Shown one piece after another: positions 24,514-33,471 of a DNA stretch of 59,939 nt (the first letter of the stretch is position 1; each line of letters starts with the position of its first letter). The stretch is taken from NCBI GenBank assembly GCA_934591705.1, contig CAKTPM010000008.1:1-59939 (forward strand), in the 5' to 3' direction. Position numbers and translations under genes: made by a program. The DNA comes from an uncultured Oscillospiraceae bacterium (GTDB lineage: Bacteria; Bacillota; Clostridia; Oscillospirales; Oscillospiraceae). The notes under the pieces are model-generated. The model was not told the origin of the DNA, did no database searches, and saw only the letters and a list, made by a program, of their open reading frames with translations.

Positions 24514-24526
24514 TGGCTCCGTTTTT
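24498..24526 (+). terminator. Terminator overlapping the Xer stop codon
   Basis: AAAAACGGAGCC pairs with GGCTCCGTTTTT around CTGAT; the TGA stop at 24511-24513 lies in the loop. Confidence 0.92.
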
Positions 24527-24586
24527 CACATGGTATCGCGCACGCGCTGCCTATGACTTCTTGCAAGGGCGCTCTCCCCTGCCCTG

Positions 24587-26488
24587 TCAGTTAAGCTCCT
24601 TGATATAGAGGGCCCGCAAGCTGTTGGCGATGGCGATCATGCACACGCCCACATCGGCGAACACCGCCAGCCAAAGCCCCACATCGGCCACAACGGAGAG
24701 GATCAGGATCGAGACCTTGATGAGAAGGGACAGCACGATGTTTTCCCGGGCAATGCGCATGGTTTTCCGAGCGATGCGCACCGCCAGGGGGATGCGGGAT
24801 GGCTCATCGGACATGATCACCACATCCGCCGCCTCCATGGCGGCATCGGAGCCCAGGCCGCCCATGGCGATGCCCACATCTGCGGCGGCCAAAACCGGTG
24901 CATCATTGATGCCGTCGCCGGTGTAAAGAATAGTACCTTTACGCTTTAATTCCAACAGACGAGTGACCTTGTCCTCCGGCAGAAGCTGCCCGAAGGCGTG
25001 ATCCAGGCCGATCTCCCCGGCAATTTCATCGGCGATCTCCTGGCGGTCGCCGGAGAGCATGCAAAGCTCTGTAAAGCCCAGATCCCGCAGGGCCGCGATG
25101 GCCTGCTTGCTGTCGGGCTTGAGGGTGTCGGCCAGGGCGATGCAGCCCAGGTACTGTCCCTCCCGGGACACATAAACACAGGTGGCGGCCTTCCTCTCCA
25201 GGGGGATCCCCCCTGCCTCTATGAAGGCGCGCTTGCCCGCCCGGCAGGTCTTTCCGTCGATTTTCGCCTCCACACCATAGCCGGAGATCTCCCGGATGTC
25301 CGCCATGCGCTCAGGGTCGATGGCGCTCTCATACGCCTCCACGATGCACCGGGCCAGGGGGTGGGTGGAGCGGCTTTCGCAGTAGGCCGCCGTCTCCAGA
25401 AGTTCCTCCTGGCTCACCCCCTCCGCCGGGGTCAGCTCCACCACCCGGAAGCTGCCGCAGGTGAGGGTACCGGTTTTATCGAAGGCCGCCATATGCGCCT
25501 TGGAGATGCCCTCCAAGTAGTTGCCGCCCTTGAACAGAACGCCATGATGGCTGGCACAGCCGATGCCGGAGAAATAGCTCAGGGGTACGGAGATCACCAG
25601 AGCGCAGGGACAGGAGATCACCAAAAACGACAGGGCCTTGTGGATGAAGCTGCTCCAGGTACCCCAGTCCAGCAGCGGCGGCACCAGGGCCACCACCACC
25701 GCCAGGGCGCAGACCACCGGCGTATAGACGCGGGAAAAGCGGGTGATGAACCGCTCCGGCTGCGCCTTGTTCTCCTGGGCATCCTCTACCAGCGCCAGAA
25801 TGCGGCTGACGCTGGACTCGCCAAATGGCTTTGTGACCTCCACGGTCAGCACACTGTCCAGAGCCACACAGCCCGCCAGCACCGTGTCACCCAGGGCGCA
25901 GGGCCGGGGCAGCGACTCGCCGGTGAGAGCGGAGGTGTCCACGCTCCCCTGCCCGGCGCAAACCACGCCGTCCAGAGGAATGCGCTCGCCGGGCCGCACT
26001 ACGATTTTATCTCCCACAGCCACGGCGGCGGCATCCACCTGGCTGCCGTCGGCAAGGGTGGCCCGGTCGGGCCGTACATTCACCAATGCCTCGATGCTCC
26101 GGCGGCTGCGATCCACTGCCAGGTCCTGCAGGGTCTCGCCGATGCAGTAGAGCAGCATCACCGCGGCGGCCTCCGGATACTCTCCGATGCCGAAGGCGCC
26201 CAGGGAGGCCACAGACATCAGAAAGTTTTCATCAAACACCCGGCCGTGGAGGATGTTCTCTCCCGCCTCCTTCAGCACCGGCCAGCCCACAGCCAGATAG
26301 GAGACAATGCACAGCACCAGCCGGGCCGTTCCCTCCGCCGCAAAGATGGCCAGAAGAAGCAGCACAGCCGAGAAGCCCATCAGCAGATAAGCCCCCAGGC
26401 CACGCTCGGTGCCGTGGTCATGGTGGTGTTCATGGGTGTGCGTATGGGTATGGGCTTCATGCCCATGTTCACAATGCTTGCAGCTCAT
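24587..26488 (-). CDS. cadA: Heavy-metal efflux P1B-type ATPase (Cd/Zn/Pb/Co type)
   Basis: 633 residues. The usual N-terminal metal-binding domain is replaced by a short Cys/His-rich tail (CKHCEHGHEAHTHTHTHEHHHDHG). Six to eight membrane helices follow, including the CPC metal site in SCPCALVISVPLSYF, the phosphorylation site DKTGTLT and the hinge TGDGINDAPVLAAAD. The CPC motif and SmtB-type repressor fit Zn/Cd/Pb export from the cytoplasm. Its ATG shares a base with the arsR stop (TGATG), so repressor and pump are one operon. Confidence 0.92.
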   Translation of the reverse strand: MSCKHCEHGHEAHTHTHTHEHHHDHGTERGLGAYLLMGFSAVLLLLAIFAAEGTARLVLCIVSYLAVGWPVLKEAGENILHGRVFDENFLMSVASLGAFGIGEYPEAAAVMLLYCIGETLQDLAVDRSRRSIEALVNVRPDRATLADGSQVDAAAVAVGDKIVVRPGERIPLDGVVCAGQGSVDTSALTGESLPRPCALGDTVLAGCVALDSVLTVEVTKPFGESSVSRILALVEDAQENKAQPERFITRFSRVYTPVVCALAVVVALVPPLLDWGTWSSFIHKALSFLVISCPCALVISVPLSYFSGIGCASHHGVLFKGGNYLEGISKAHMAAFDKTGTLTCGSFRVVELTPAEGVSQEELLETAAYCESRSTHPLARCIVEAYESAIDPERMADIREISGYGVEAKIDGKTCRAGKRAFIEAGGIPLERKAATCVYVSREGQYLGCIALADTLKPDSKQAIAALRDLGFTELCMLSGDRQEIADEIAGEIGLDHAFGQLLPEDKVTRLLELKRKGTILYTGDGINDAPVLAAADVGIAMGGLGSDAAMEAADVVIMSDEPSRIPLAVRIARKTMRIARENIVLSLLIKVSILILSVVADVGLWLAVFADVGVCMIAIANSLRALYIKELN

Positions 26489-26844
26489 CAGCCATCCCTC
26501 TCTTCCGTTACATGCTGGAACGCCATGGTAAAGATCTCCGATACATGGTCATCATCCAGGGAGTAGTAAACAATGCGCCCCTCCTTGCGGCTTTTGATGA
26601 GCCGGGCGTCCCGCAGGATCTTCAGCTGGTGGCTCACTGCCGACTGGGTCATGTTCAGCACCACGCTCAGGTCGTTGACGCACAGCTCCTCGATCTGCAG
26701 GGTGCAGATGATGCGGCAGCGGGTGGAATCGCCGAATACCTTGAAAAGCTCCGACACATCGTATACCGGCATCTCCTCCGGCATCGCCTGGCGGACTCGG
26801 GCAATGACATCCTCGTGGATCATGTTGGTCTCTTGGGTCTCCAT
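26488..26844 (-). CDS. ArsR/SmtB-family metal-sensing repressor (CadC-like)
   Basis: 118 residues with a winged helix-turn-helix (VNDLSVVLNMTQSAVSHQLKILRDARLI). The ELCVNDLS segment is the alpha3 sensor site of CadC-like proteins, and the C-terminal DDDHVSEIF has the D/H/E ligands of the alpha5 site, so it can sense Cd/Zn/Pb. The ATG at 26844 follows GGAGGCGAG; a longer frame to 26877 runs through the operator. It should repress its own promoter and cadA. Confidence 0.9.
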   Translation of the reverse strand: METQETNMIHEDVIARVRQAMPEEMPVYDVSELFKVFGDSTRCRIICTLQIEELCVNDLSVVLNMTQSAVSHQLKILRDARLIKSRKEGRIVYYSLDDDHVSEIFTMAFQHVTEERDG

Positions 26845-26859
26845 ATTCTCGCCTCCAAT

Positions 26860-26958
26860 ATATGAACAAATAATCATATGTCTGTATGTTCATATATACA
26901 CCTTCCCTGCCCCGTTGTCAATAGGTTTTGCAAAAAATATATGAATATTTGTTCATAT
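26860..26958 (-). promoter_or_regulatory. Metal-responsive promoter with two ArsR-type operators
   Basis: Leftward promoter TTGACA (complement of 26916-26921), 17 bp, TATATA (complement of 26893-26898). Operator 1 is ATATGAACA-N18-TGTTCATAT at 26860-26895, overlapping the -10. Operator 2 is ATATGAA-N6-TTCATAT at 26939-26958, upstream of the -35. The half site TGAACA matches SmtB/CadC operators. Confidence 0.8.
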
Positions 26959-26971
26959 TTTTTGATAAAAG

Positions 26972-26998
26972 AAAAGACGCCGCAAAAAGGCGTCTTTT
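26972..26998. terminator. Terminator of fba
   Basis: AAAAGACGCC pairs with GGCGTCTTTT around GCAAAAA. It is 40 bp past the fba stop, immediately upstream of the cad operators. Confidence 0.88.
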
Positions 26999-27037
26999 CC
27001 AAAGCGCTGCTTTTCCGAGTTAAGGCACAGAAATGGC

Positions 27038-28003
27038 TTACGCCTTGCCGTTGCAGCCGAGAACATCCACGATCTTGTGGGCCACCAGCTCCTTGATGGC
27101 CTGGCGGGCGGGCTTGAGATACTCCCGGGGGTCGAACTTCTCGGGGTGGTCGTTCATAAACTTGCGGATGGTACCGGTCATGGCCATGCGGATATCAGAG
27201 TCGATATTGATCTTGCAGACGGCCATAGAGGCGGCCTTGCGCAGCTGCTCCTCGGGGATACCCACGGCGTCGGGCATCCGGCCGCCGTTCTCGTTGATCA
27301 TCCGCACATACTCCTGGGGCACGGAGGAAGAGCCGTGGAGCACGATGGGGAAGCCGGGCAGGCGCTTTTGTACCTCCTCGAGAATGTCAAACCGCAGAGG
27401 AGGCGGCACCAGCACGCCCTTCTCGTTGCGGGTGCACTGCTCGGGCTTGAATTTGTAAGCGCCGTGGCTGGTGCCGATGGCGATGGCCAGGGAGTCGCAG
27501 CCGGTGCGCTCCACAAACTCCTGCACATCCTCGGGACGGGTATAGGAGGAATCCTCAGCGCTGACGCTGACCTCATCCTCCACGCCGGCCAGGGTGCCCA
27601 GCTCGGCCTCCACCACCACGCCCCGGGCGTGGGCATACTCCACCACCTGGCGGGTGATGGCGATGTTCTCCTCAAAGGACTTGGAGGAGGCATCGATCAT
27701 CACGGAGGTGAAGCCGTCATCGATGCAGGACTTGCAGGTCTCGAAGCTGTCGCCATGGTCCAGGTGCAGACAGATGGGGATGTCGTTCTCAATAACAGCG
27801 GCCTCCACCAGCTTCACCAGGTAGGTGCGGTTGGCATAGGCCCGGGCGCCCTTGGAAACCTGCAGGATCACGGGGGCCTTGCACTCTCCGGCGGCCTCGG
27901 TGATGCCCTGGATGATCTCCATGTTGTTTACATTGAAAGCGCCGATGGCGTAACCGCCCTGATAGGCCTTTTCAAACATTTCCTTGGAAGTGACAAGCGG
28001 CAT
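27038..28003 (-). CDS. fba: Class II fructose-bisphosphate aldolase
   Basis: 321 residues of the zinc-dependent class II aldolases: AIGAFNVNNMEIIQGI, the zinc ligands in LHLDHGDSFE, VEAELGTLAG and SHGAYKF, and LHGSSSVPQEY. It splits fructose-1,6-bisphosphate in glycolysis. Start ATG at 28003. It is divergent from the PPi-type phosphofructokinase gene, so adjacent glycolytic steps share one control region. Confidence 0.95.
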   Translation of the reverse strand: MPLVTSKEMFEKAYQGGYAIGAFNVNNMEIIQGITEAAGECKAPVILQVSKGARAYANRTYLVKLVEAAVIENDIPICLHLDHGDSFETCKSCIDDGFTSVMIDASSKSFEENIAITRQVVEYAHARGVVVEAELGTLAGVEDEVSVSAEDSSYTRPEDVQEFVERTGCDSLAIAIGTSHGAYKFKPEQCTRNEKGVLVPPPLRFDILEEVQKRLPGFPIVLHGSSSVPQEYVRMINENGGRMPDAVGIPEEQLRKAASMAVCKINIDSDIRMAMTGTIRKFMNDHPEKFDPREYLKPARQAIKELVAHKIVDVLGCNGKA

Positions 28004-28029
28004 AAATCATACACTCCTTCTATCATTTT

Positions 28030-28135
28030 AAGCGACGGCTTGCCATCGCTTGTATGGAATGTTTGGATTGTATCATATTTTTTGTGTATATGCAAGGGTT
28101 TCTCTGTTTACAAGAGAAAAAATGCATGGTAGAAT
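28030..28135. promoter_or_regulatory. Divergent promoters of fba and pfp with an fba leader hairpin
   Basis: Leftward TTGCAT (complement of 28090-28095), 17 bp, TACAAT (complement of 28067-28072). Rightward TTTACA (28107-28112), 17 bp, TAGAAT (28130-28135). The fba leader holds a 10-bp hairpin at 28030-28051 with a two-base loop and one G-T pair. Confidence 0.75.
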
Positions 28136-28177
28136 AGCGGGGTAACATCTAATAACCACTTTGGGAGGTAAAAACAT

Positions 28178-29416
28178 ATGAATGAATTGCGCGGTGCATG
28201 CATCATCGGTCAGTCCGGCGGTCCCACTTCCGTGATCAACGCAAGTGCCCTGGGCGTTATCGAGACGGCCTTGAAGTCCGGCGTCATCACCCAGGTCCTG
28301 GGCGCTGAGCACGGCATCAAGGGCGTTTTGAATGACCGCCTGTTTGACATGGGTCTGGAGGATCCCGCGGAGCTGGCGCTGATGCGCTACACCCCCTCCT
28401 CCGCCCTGGGCTCCTGCCGCTATAAGATCGCCGACCCCGAAAAGGATGACACCGATTATAAGCGCATCCTGGAGGTCTTTAAGAAGCACAATGTCCGCTA
28501 CTTCTTCTATAACGGCGGCAATGACTCCATGGACACCTGCAACAAGATCAACAACTACATGCAGTCCGTGGGCTATGAGTGCCGGGTGATGGGCGTGCCC
28601 AAGACCATCGACAACGACCTTTTCGGCACCGACCACTGCCCCGGCTACGGCTCCGCCGCCAAGTACATCGCCACCTCCATGATGGAGGTCTACCAGGATG
28701 CCCATGTCTATGATACCGGCATGATCGTGGTGATGGAGATCATGGGCCGCCACGCCGGCTGGCTGGCCGCCGCCGCCGCCCTGGGCGGTGTTTACGGCGC
28801 GGGCCCGGACCTGGTGTATCTGCCGGAGACCAACTTCTCCATGCCCAAGTTCATCGAGGATGTAAAGCGCATTTACGCCGAAAAGGGCGGCTGCATCATC
28901 GCCGTGTCCGAGGGCATCCACTATGAGGACGGCGACTTCGTCTCCGAGGCCAAGACCTCCTCCACCGATGGCTTCGGCCATGCTCAGCTGGGCGGCCTGG
29001 CCACCATTTTGGCCCAGGTCCTCAAGGAGGAGACCGGCGCCAAGGTCCGGGGCATCGAGCTGAACCTGCTGCAGCGCTGCGGCGCTCACCTGGCCAGCTT
29101 GACCGACATTGAGGAGAGCTACATGGCCGGCAAGGCCGCCGTGGAGAACGCCATCAGCGGCATCAATGGCCGGATGATCGGCTTTGAGCGGGGCACCAAG
29201 GACGGCAAGTACGCCTGCCGCACCAAGCTGCTGCCCCTGATGGAGGTGGCCAACGCCGAAAAGAAGGTGCCCCTTGAGTGGATCAATGAGGAGGGCAATG
29301 GCGTCAACCAGCACTTCATCGACTACGCCCTGCCCCTGATCCAGGGCGAACCGGAGCTGCCCAAGGTGGACTCCCTGCCCCGCTTCTGCAAGCTGAAGAA
29401 GATCATTGCAAAGTAA
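28178..29416 (+). CDS. pfp: PPi-dependent 6-phosphofructokinase
   Basis: 412 residues. The donor-site motif reads GGND (residues about 113-116) where ATP enzymes have GGDGS, and the substrate motif is PKTIDNDL with lysine; both are the marks of diphosphate-dependent enzymes. Later motifs MGRHAGWLA and EGI are intact. It interconverts fructose-6-phosphate and fructose-1,6-bisphosphate reversibly with PPi. It saves ATP in anaerobes and can run in gluconeogenesis. The ATG at 28178 follows GGGAGG. Confidence 0.93.
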   Translation: MNELRGACIIGQSGGPTSVINASALGVIETALKSGVITQVLGAEHGIKGVLNDRLFDMGLEDPAELALMRYTPSSALGSCRYKIADPEKDDTDYKRILEVFKKHNVRYFFYNGGNDSMDTCNKINNYMQSVGYECRVMGVPKTIDNDLFGTDHCPGYGSAAKYIATSMMEVYQDAHVYDTGMIVVMEIMGRHAGWLAAAAALGGVYGAGPDLVYLPETNFSMPKFIEDVKRIYAEKGGCIIAVSEGIHYEDGDFVSEAKTSSTDGFGHAQLGGLATILAQVLKEETGAKVRGIELNLLQRCGAHLASLTDIEESYMAGKAAVENAISGINGRMIGFERGTKDGKYACRTKLLPLMEVANAEKKVPLEWINEEGNGVNQHFIDYALPLIQGEPELPKVDSLPRFCKLKKIIAK

Positions 29417-29431
29417 AAAATGGCTAATTAC

Positions 29432-29467
29432 AACGGCTGGAAAGTGATTTCACTTTCCAGTCGTTTT
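29432..29467. terminator. Bidirectional terminator between pfp and coaX
   Basis: A 16-bp stem with one mismatch around TT, ending in TTTTG. Both convergent genes finish here. Confidence 0.88.
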
Positions 29468-29468
29468 G

Positions 29469-30242
29469 TCATTGCTGATTTTTCTTATAGATAGCCAGCA
29501 GGCCCTCCATCAGGAGATACTTGTCATAAATGACCGGGTTGCGGCAATACTTGGCGATGACCGGCGCCGGGGTGCCCGTGGCAATGATGGTGGGCGTTTC
29601 GCCGGGGATGGTCTCCCGGATGCGGTCGATGATGCCGTCCAGCATACCGGCGGTGCCGTATACCATGCCGTTGCGGAGGCAGTCGCTGCTGTTTTTGCCG
29701 ATAAGGCACTTGGGATGCTCCAGGGAGATATCCGACAAAAGGGCCGCCTGCTCGGACACCGCGTTCATAGACAGGTAGACCCCGGGGAACATCAGGCCGC
29801 CCTCATAGGCCTTTTTGGCGGAGATATAGGAGATGGTGGTGGCTGTGCCCATATCCACCATGATGATGGGGGCGGGGTACTTCTCCAGGGCTGCCACGGC
29901 GCTGGCCACCAGGTCGGCGCCCAGCTGATTGTGGACCTCCATGCGAATATTCAGCCCGGTCTTGATGCCGGGGCCCACCGCCATGGGCGGCTTCCCCAGC
30001 AGACGGGTGAGGGCCTTTTCCATCATAAAGTTCAGCCCCGGCACCACACTGGAGAAGATCGCGCCGGAGACCTCCTGAAGCCGGTAGCCGTAAAGGGAGA
30101 AAATGTTCATCAGGTCAATGCTGATCTGATCGGCGGTTTTTCGGCTGTCCGTATCGATGGAAGCCAGGAACTGCAGGGTATCCTCTTCGCTGAAAAGGCC
30201 CACGGAAATATTGGAGTTGCCAATGTCAATAGCCAGCAGCAT
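29469..30242 (-). CDS. coaX: Type III pantothenate kinase
   Basis: 257 residues: MLLAIDIGNSNISVGLF (ATPase phosphate-1 motif), VDMGTATTISYI, and GGLMFPGVYLS. First step of coenzyme A synthesis; type III enzymes are not inhibited by CoA. The second ATG (30242) is preferred because AGGAGG stands 8 bases before it, while the first ATG at 30248 is only two bases away. It is monocistronic and convergent with pfp. Confidence 0.94.
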   Translation of the reverse strand: MLLAIDIGNSNISVGLFSEEDTLQFLASIDTDSRKTADQISIDLMNIFSLYGYRLQEVSGAIFSSVVPGLNFMMEKALTRLLGKPPMAVGPGIKTGLNIRMEVHNQLGADLVASAVAALEKYPAPIIMVDMGTATTISYISAKKAYEGGLMFPGVYLSMNAVSEQAALLSDISLEHPKCLIGKNSSDCLRNGMVYGTAGMLDGIIDRIRETIPGETPTIIATGTPAPVIAKYCRNPVIYDKYLLMEGLLAIYKKNQQ

Positions 30243-30305
30243 GCGCATGTCCTCCTTACGACTTTTTTCTTTATCATAGCACAGCCCGGTCGGGATGGCA
30301 AGGCA

Positions 30306-30329
30306 AAAGAGGAGCTTGCGCTCCCCTTT
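30306..30329 (-). terminator. Terminator of spoIVA
   Basis: A GGAGC/GCTCC stem with a GCAA tetraloop read leftwards, extended with one mismatch and followed by TCTTTTG. Confidence 0.75.
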
Positions 30330-30340
30330 CCCGCTGCTGC

Positions 30341-31822
30341 TTATAGGATGATGCAGATAAGTCCGCCGCCGCCCTCGTTGATGATACGCTCTAAGGTCTG
30401 GCGGAGCTTCACCTGGGCATCGGCCGGCATATTCTTCAGCTTCCCCTGGAGATCCTCCCCTACGATCTCATGGAAGCTGCGGCCGAAAATATTCGACTGC
30501 CAGATCTTGGCGGTATCCCCGTCGAACTCCTGCAGAAGATAGTTCACCATCTCCTCGGACTGCTTTTCATTGCCCACGATGGGCGACACCGTGGTCTCAA
30601 TATCGGCGCGTATCATATGGATGGAGGGGGCGCTGGCCTTCATGCGGATGCCATAGCGGCCGCCCTGCTTGACGATCTCCGGATCCTCCAGATCCAACTC
30701 CTCCACACTGGGCATCACGATGCCGTAGCCGGTGGACATGGCGCTCTCCAGGGCGTCGGCCACCTTGTCGTAGCGATTTTTCACCGTGCCCAGCTCCGTC
30801 ATCAGCTCCATGAGATCCCCCTCATCCCGAACCGTCAGGCCGGATTCCCGGGTCAGCGTCTCATAAAAGAGCTCCTCCGGCAGTGCGATGACCACCGCCG
30901 CCACGCCCTTGCCCAAGTCGATCTCCCGGATAGATGCCCCGCAGATGTGCTCCCCCTTCCGGATATTCTCCAGGCACCCCTCCAGCTCCCGGATGCGGCA
31001 GAGATCCTTGGTCTCCCCTCTGACGGCCTGAAACAGGCCCTTTTTGATGGGGTGCTCCGGGTGCAGGGCATCCACCCAGCCGGGCAGATAGACATCCAGC
31101 TCCTGGAGGGGAAATTCATAGAGAAGCCCCTGCAGCAGCTCACTTGCCTCCGGGTCTGTCAGGGCTGCGCAGTTCATGGGGATGCAGCGCACCGCGTATT
31201 TTGTCTCCAGCTCCCCGGCCAGCTTCCGGGCCTCCTCACTGTGGGGCTCCACGCAGTTGAGGACGATGACAAAGGGCTTGCCGATCTTCTTGAGCTCGGC
31301 CACCACCCGCTCCTCTGCCTCCACATAGTCCCCCCGGGGAATCTCGGTGATGCTGCCGTCGGTGGTGACCACGATGCCCACGGTGGCGTGGTCGGTGATG
31401 ACCTTGCTGGTGCCCACCTCCGCGGCCTCGGTCATGGGGATCTCGTAGTCATACCAGGGGGTATGTACCATCCGGGGCGATAGATCCTCGAACTGTCCCA
31501 CGGCGCCGGGCACCATGTAGCCCACGCAGTCGATGAGCCGCACGGAGAAGCTGGCCCCCTCCCCTATCTTGATATCCACCGGCTCCTCCGGCACGAACTT
31601 GGGCTCTGCGGTCATAATGGTGCGCCCCGAGCCGCTCTGAGGCAGCTCATCGGTAGCCCTGCCCCGCTGATAGGCGTTTTCCATGTTGGGCAGCACCTGC
31701 CCCTCCATAAAGCGTTTGATAAAGGTGGATTTCCCCGTGCGCACCGGGCCCACCACGCCGATATAGATGCTGCCGTTGGTTCTTTGGGCAATATCCTGGT
31801 AAATGGTTGCGGTATCCATCAT
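30341..31822 (-). CDS. spoIVA: Stage IV sporulation protein A (coat morphogenetic ATPase)
   Basis: 493 residues, full length for the family. The Walker A GPVRTGKSTF is at about 24-33, with the GRTIMTAEPKFVP and SVRLIDCVGYMVPGA stretches after it. SpoIVA polymerises on the forespore surface as the basement layer of the coat. The C-terminus (GGGGLICIIL) is the conserved hydrophobic end that binds SpoVM. Start ATG at 31822 follows AGGAGGG. It is monocistronic with its own terminator. Confidence 0.97.
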   Translation of the reverse strand: MMDTATIYQDIAQRTNGSIYIGVVGPVRTGKSTFIKRFMEGQVLPNMENAYQRGRATDELPQSGSGRTIMTAEPKFVPEEPVDIKIGEGASFSVRLIDCVGYMVPGAVGQFEDLSPRMVHTPWYDYEIPMTEAAEVGTSKVITDHATVGIVVTTDGSITEIPRGDYVEAEERVVAELKKIGKPFVIVLNCVEPHSEEARKLAGELETKYAVRCIPMNCAALTDPEASELLQGLLYEFPLQELDVYLPGWVDALHPEHPIKKGLFQAVRGETKDLCRIRELEGCLENIRKGEHICGASIREIDLGKGVAAVVIALPEELFYETLTRESGLTVRDEGDLMELMTELGTVKNRYDKVADALESAMSTGYGIVMPSVEELDLEDPEIVKQGGRYGIRMKASAPSIHMIRADIETTVSPIVGNEKQSEEMVNYLLQEFDGDTAKIWQSNIFGRSFHEIVGEDLQGKLKNMPADAQVKLRQTLERIINEGGGGLICIIL

Positions 31823-31891
31823 AATGCGTCCCTCCTGCTTTTGCGTCCGATTACCACATTTCTATGCGCCGGCAGGTGCGCTTATGCAAAA

Positions 31892-31921
31892 AACGCCCCG
31901 CGGAAAGCTCCGCGAGGCGTT
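31892..31921 (-). terminator. Terminator of yebC
   Basis: A 13-bp stem with one mismatch and AAGC/GCTT loop, followed leftwards by TTTTTT. Confidence 0.9.
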
Positions 31922-31945
31922 CTTGTGATAGATTGTGGGAAGCTA

Positions 31946-32680
31946 TTAGTCCTGCTGCCAGTTATGCCAGACATTCTGCACATCCTCGTTATCGTCCAGC
32001 ATATCCAGGAGCTTGGTCATGCTCTTGATCTCGTCCTCGTTGGTGAGGGTGACATAGGTGGAGGGAACCATCTCGATGTCGGCGCTGGCGAAGGTGTAGC
32101 CCTTGGCCTCCAGGGCGGCCACCACGGCGTTGAAATCATCGGGGGTGGTGGAGATCTCGAACACGGTGCCATCGGCCTCAAAGTCGGAGGCACCGGCATC
32201 CAGCGCGTCCATCATCACGGTATCCTCCTCCAGCTCGCCATCCTCGTTGTCGATGATGATGACGCCCTTGCGCTCGAAGGACCAGCTCACGCAGCCCTGG
32301 GCGCCCATGCCCTTGCCGTACTTATCCAGGTAGTGGCGGATCTCGGGGGCGGTGCGCTGGCGGTTGTCAGTGAGGGCCTCCACGATGATGGCGATGCCGC
32401 TGGGGCCGTAGCCCTCGTAGGTGACGGCCTCGTAGTTGTCGGTGTTGCCGGAGCCCAGGGCCTTGTCGATGGTGCGCTTGATGTTGTCATTGGGCATATT
32501 GGCCGCCTTGGCCTTGGCCACCACGGTGGCCAAGCTGGAGTTGTAGGCAGGGTCGCCGCTGCCGCCCTGCTTCACAGCCACGATGATCTCCTTGGCGATC
32601 TTGGTAAAGGCGGCGCTGCGCTTGGCATCCGCCGCGCCCTTGGTCTTTTGGATGTTGTGCCATTTGGAATGTCCGGACAT
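31946..32680 (-). CDS. yebC: YebC/PmpR family DNA-binding protein
   Basis: 244 residues, starting MSGHSKWHNIQKTKGAADAKR, the family signature, with MPNDNIKRTIDKA and the acidic C-terminal domains. Family members act as transcription regulators or, as shown for some, help ribosomes at difficult stretches. It is 5 bp downstream of the Nif3-like gene and probably the last gene of the trmK-nif3-yebC operon. Confidence 0.95.
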   Translation of the reverse strand: MSGHSKWHNIQKTKGAADAKRSAAFTKIAKEIIVAVKQGGSGDPAYNSSLATVVAKAKAANMPNDNIKRTIDKALGSGNTDNYEAVTYEGYGPSGIAIIVEALTDNRQRTAPEIRHYLDKYGKGMGAQGCVSWSFERKGVIIIDNEDGELEEDTVMMDALDAGASDFEADGTVFEISTTPDDFNAVVAALEAKGYTFASADIEMVPSTYVTLTNEDEIKSMTKLLDMLDDNEDVQNVWHNWQQD

Positions 32681-32685
32681 AGTTC

Positions 32686-33471
32686 TCAGTTCTCCTTCAT
32701 GCAGTATTGAATGACCTCTTTTGTGTGTACGGTCGAGTTTATGACGGTAAGTGCGGGAAACTCCCGGCGAAGACGCCCCGCAATAACAGGGCAGATGACA
32801 TTTTCCGTGGGAAAATGCCCGGCGTCGATAAGGTTCAGCATCTGGGTGTCCAGGAAGTGATTGTACTTCAGGTCAGAGGTGATAAAGGTATCGCACCCCA
32901 TAGAGAGCACCTGCGGGATATAATCGCCGCAGGCGCCGCCGCCCACTGCCACCCGATGAACGCTTTTGCCTCCGGAGATGTACCGCGCACCGCTGCAGTC
33001 TAACCATTTTACCACAAGTGGTACGAACTCTACAAGGGGTATTTCACAATTTAGGGTGCCGAACCGGCCGATTTTTTCCTCATTGAAGGGCTGTACATCC
33101 TGAAGACCCAGCTTTTCCGCCAAAATGTCGTTTACGCCTCCCTGGGCCGCGTCCAAATTCGTGTGCATACACACGGCGCTGATGCCATGGCGCAGCAGCT
33201 TGGTGAGAATGCGCCCCCGGCCGTCATCGGCGGTCACACGGCAAAGGGGCCCTGCCAAAGGGAAGATCACCGGGTGGTGGCTCACGATAAGCTCCGCCCC
33301 CAAGGCCGCTGCCTCCTCCGCTACGGCCTCGGTGATGTCCAGGGCCACCAGCACCTTATGTACCGGCGCCGTGCCGTCTCCCACCAGCAGGCCCACATTG
33401 TCCCATTCCTCCGCCAGCTCCTTCGGTGCCCAGGCAAAGAGGGCGTTTTCGATGTCCCGTACTGTTGTCAT
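32686..33471 (-). CDS. Nif3-like dinuclear metal centre hexameric protein
   Basis: 261 residues of the Nif3/GTP cyclohydrolase I type 2 family: WDNVGLLVGD, SHHPVIF (metal ligands), HTNLDAAQGGVND and the C-terminal DAGHFPTENV with the last histidine and glutamate. It forms a toroid with two metals per subunit; the reaction is unknown. It overlaps trmK by 4 bases, a common pairing in Firmicutes. Confidence 0.94.
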   Translation of the reverse strand: MTTVRDIENALFAWAPKELAEEWDNVGLLVGDGTAPVHKVLVALDITEAVAEEAAALGAELIVSHHPVIFPLAGPLCRVTADDGRGRILTKLLRHGISAVCMHTNLDAAQGGVNDILAEKLGLQDVQPFNEEKIGRFGTLNCEIPLVEFVPLVVKWLDCSGARYISGGKSVHRVAVGGGACGDYIPQVLSMGCDTFITSDLKYNHFLDTQMLNLIDAGHFPTENVICPVIAGRLRREFPALTVINSTVHTKEVIQYCMKEN

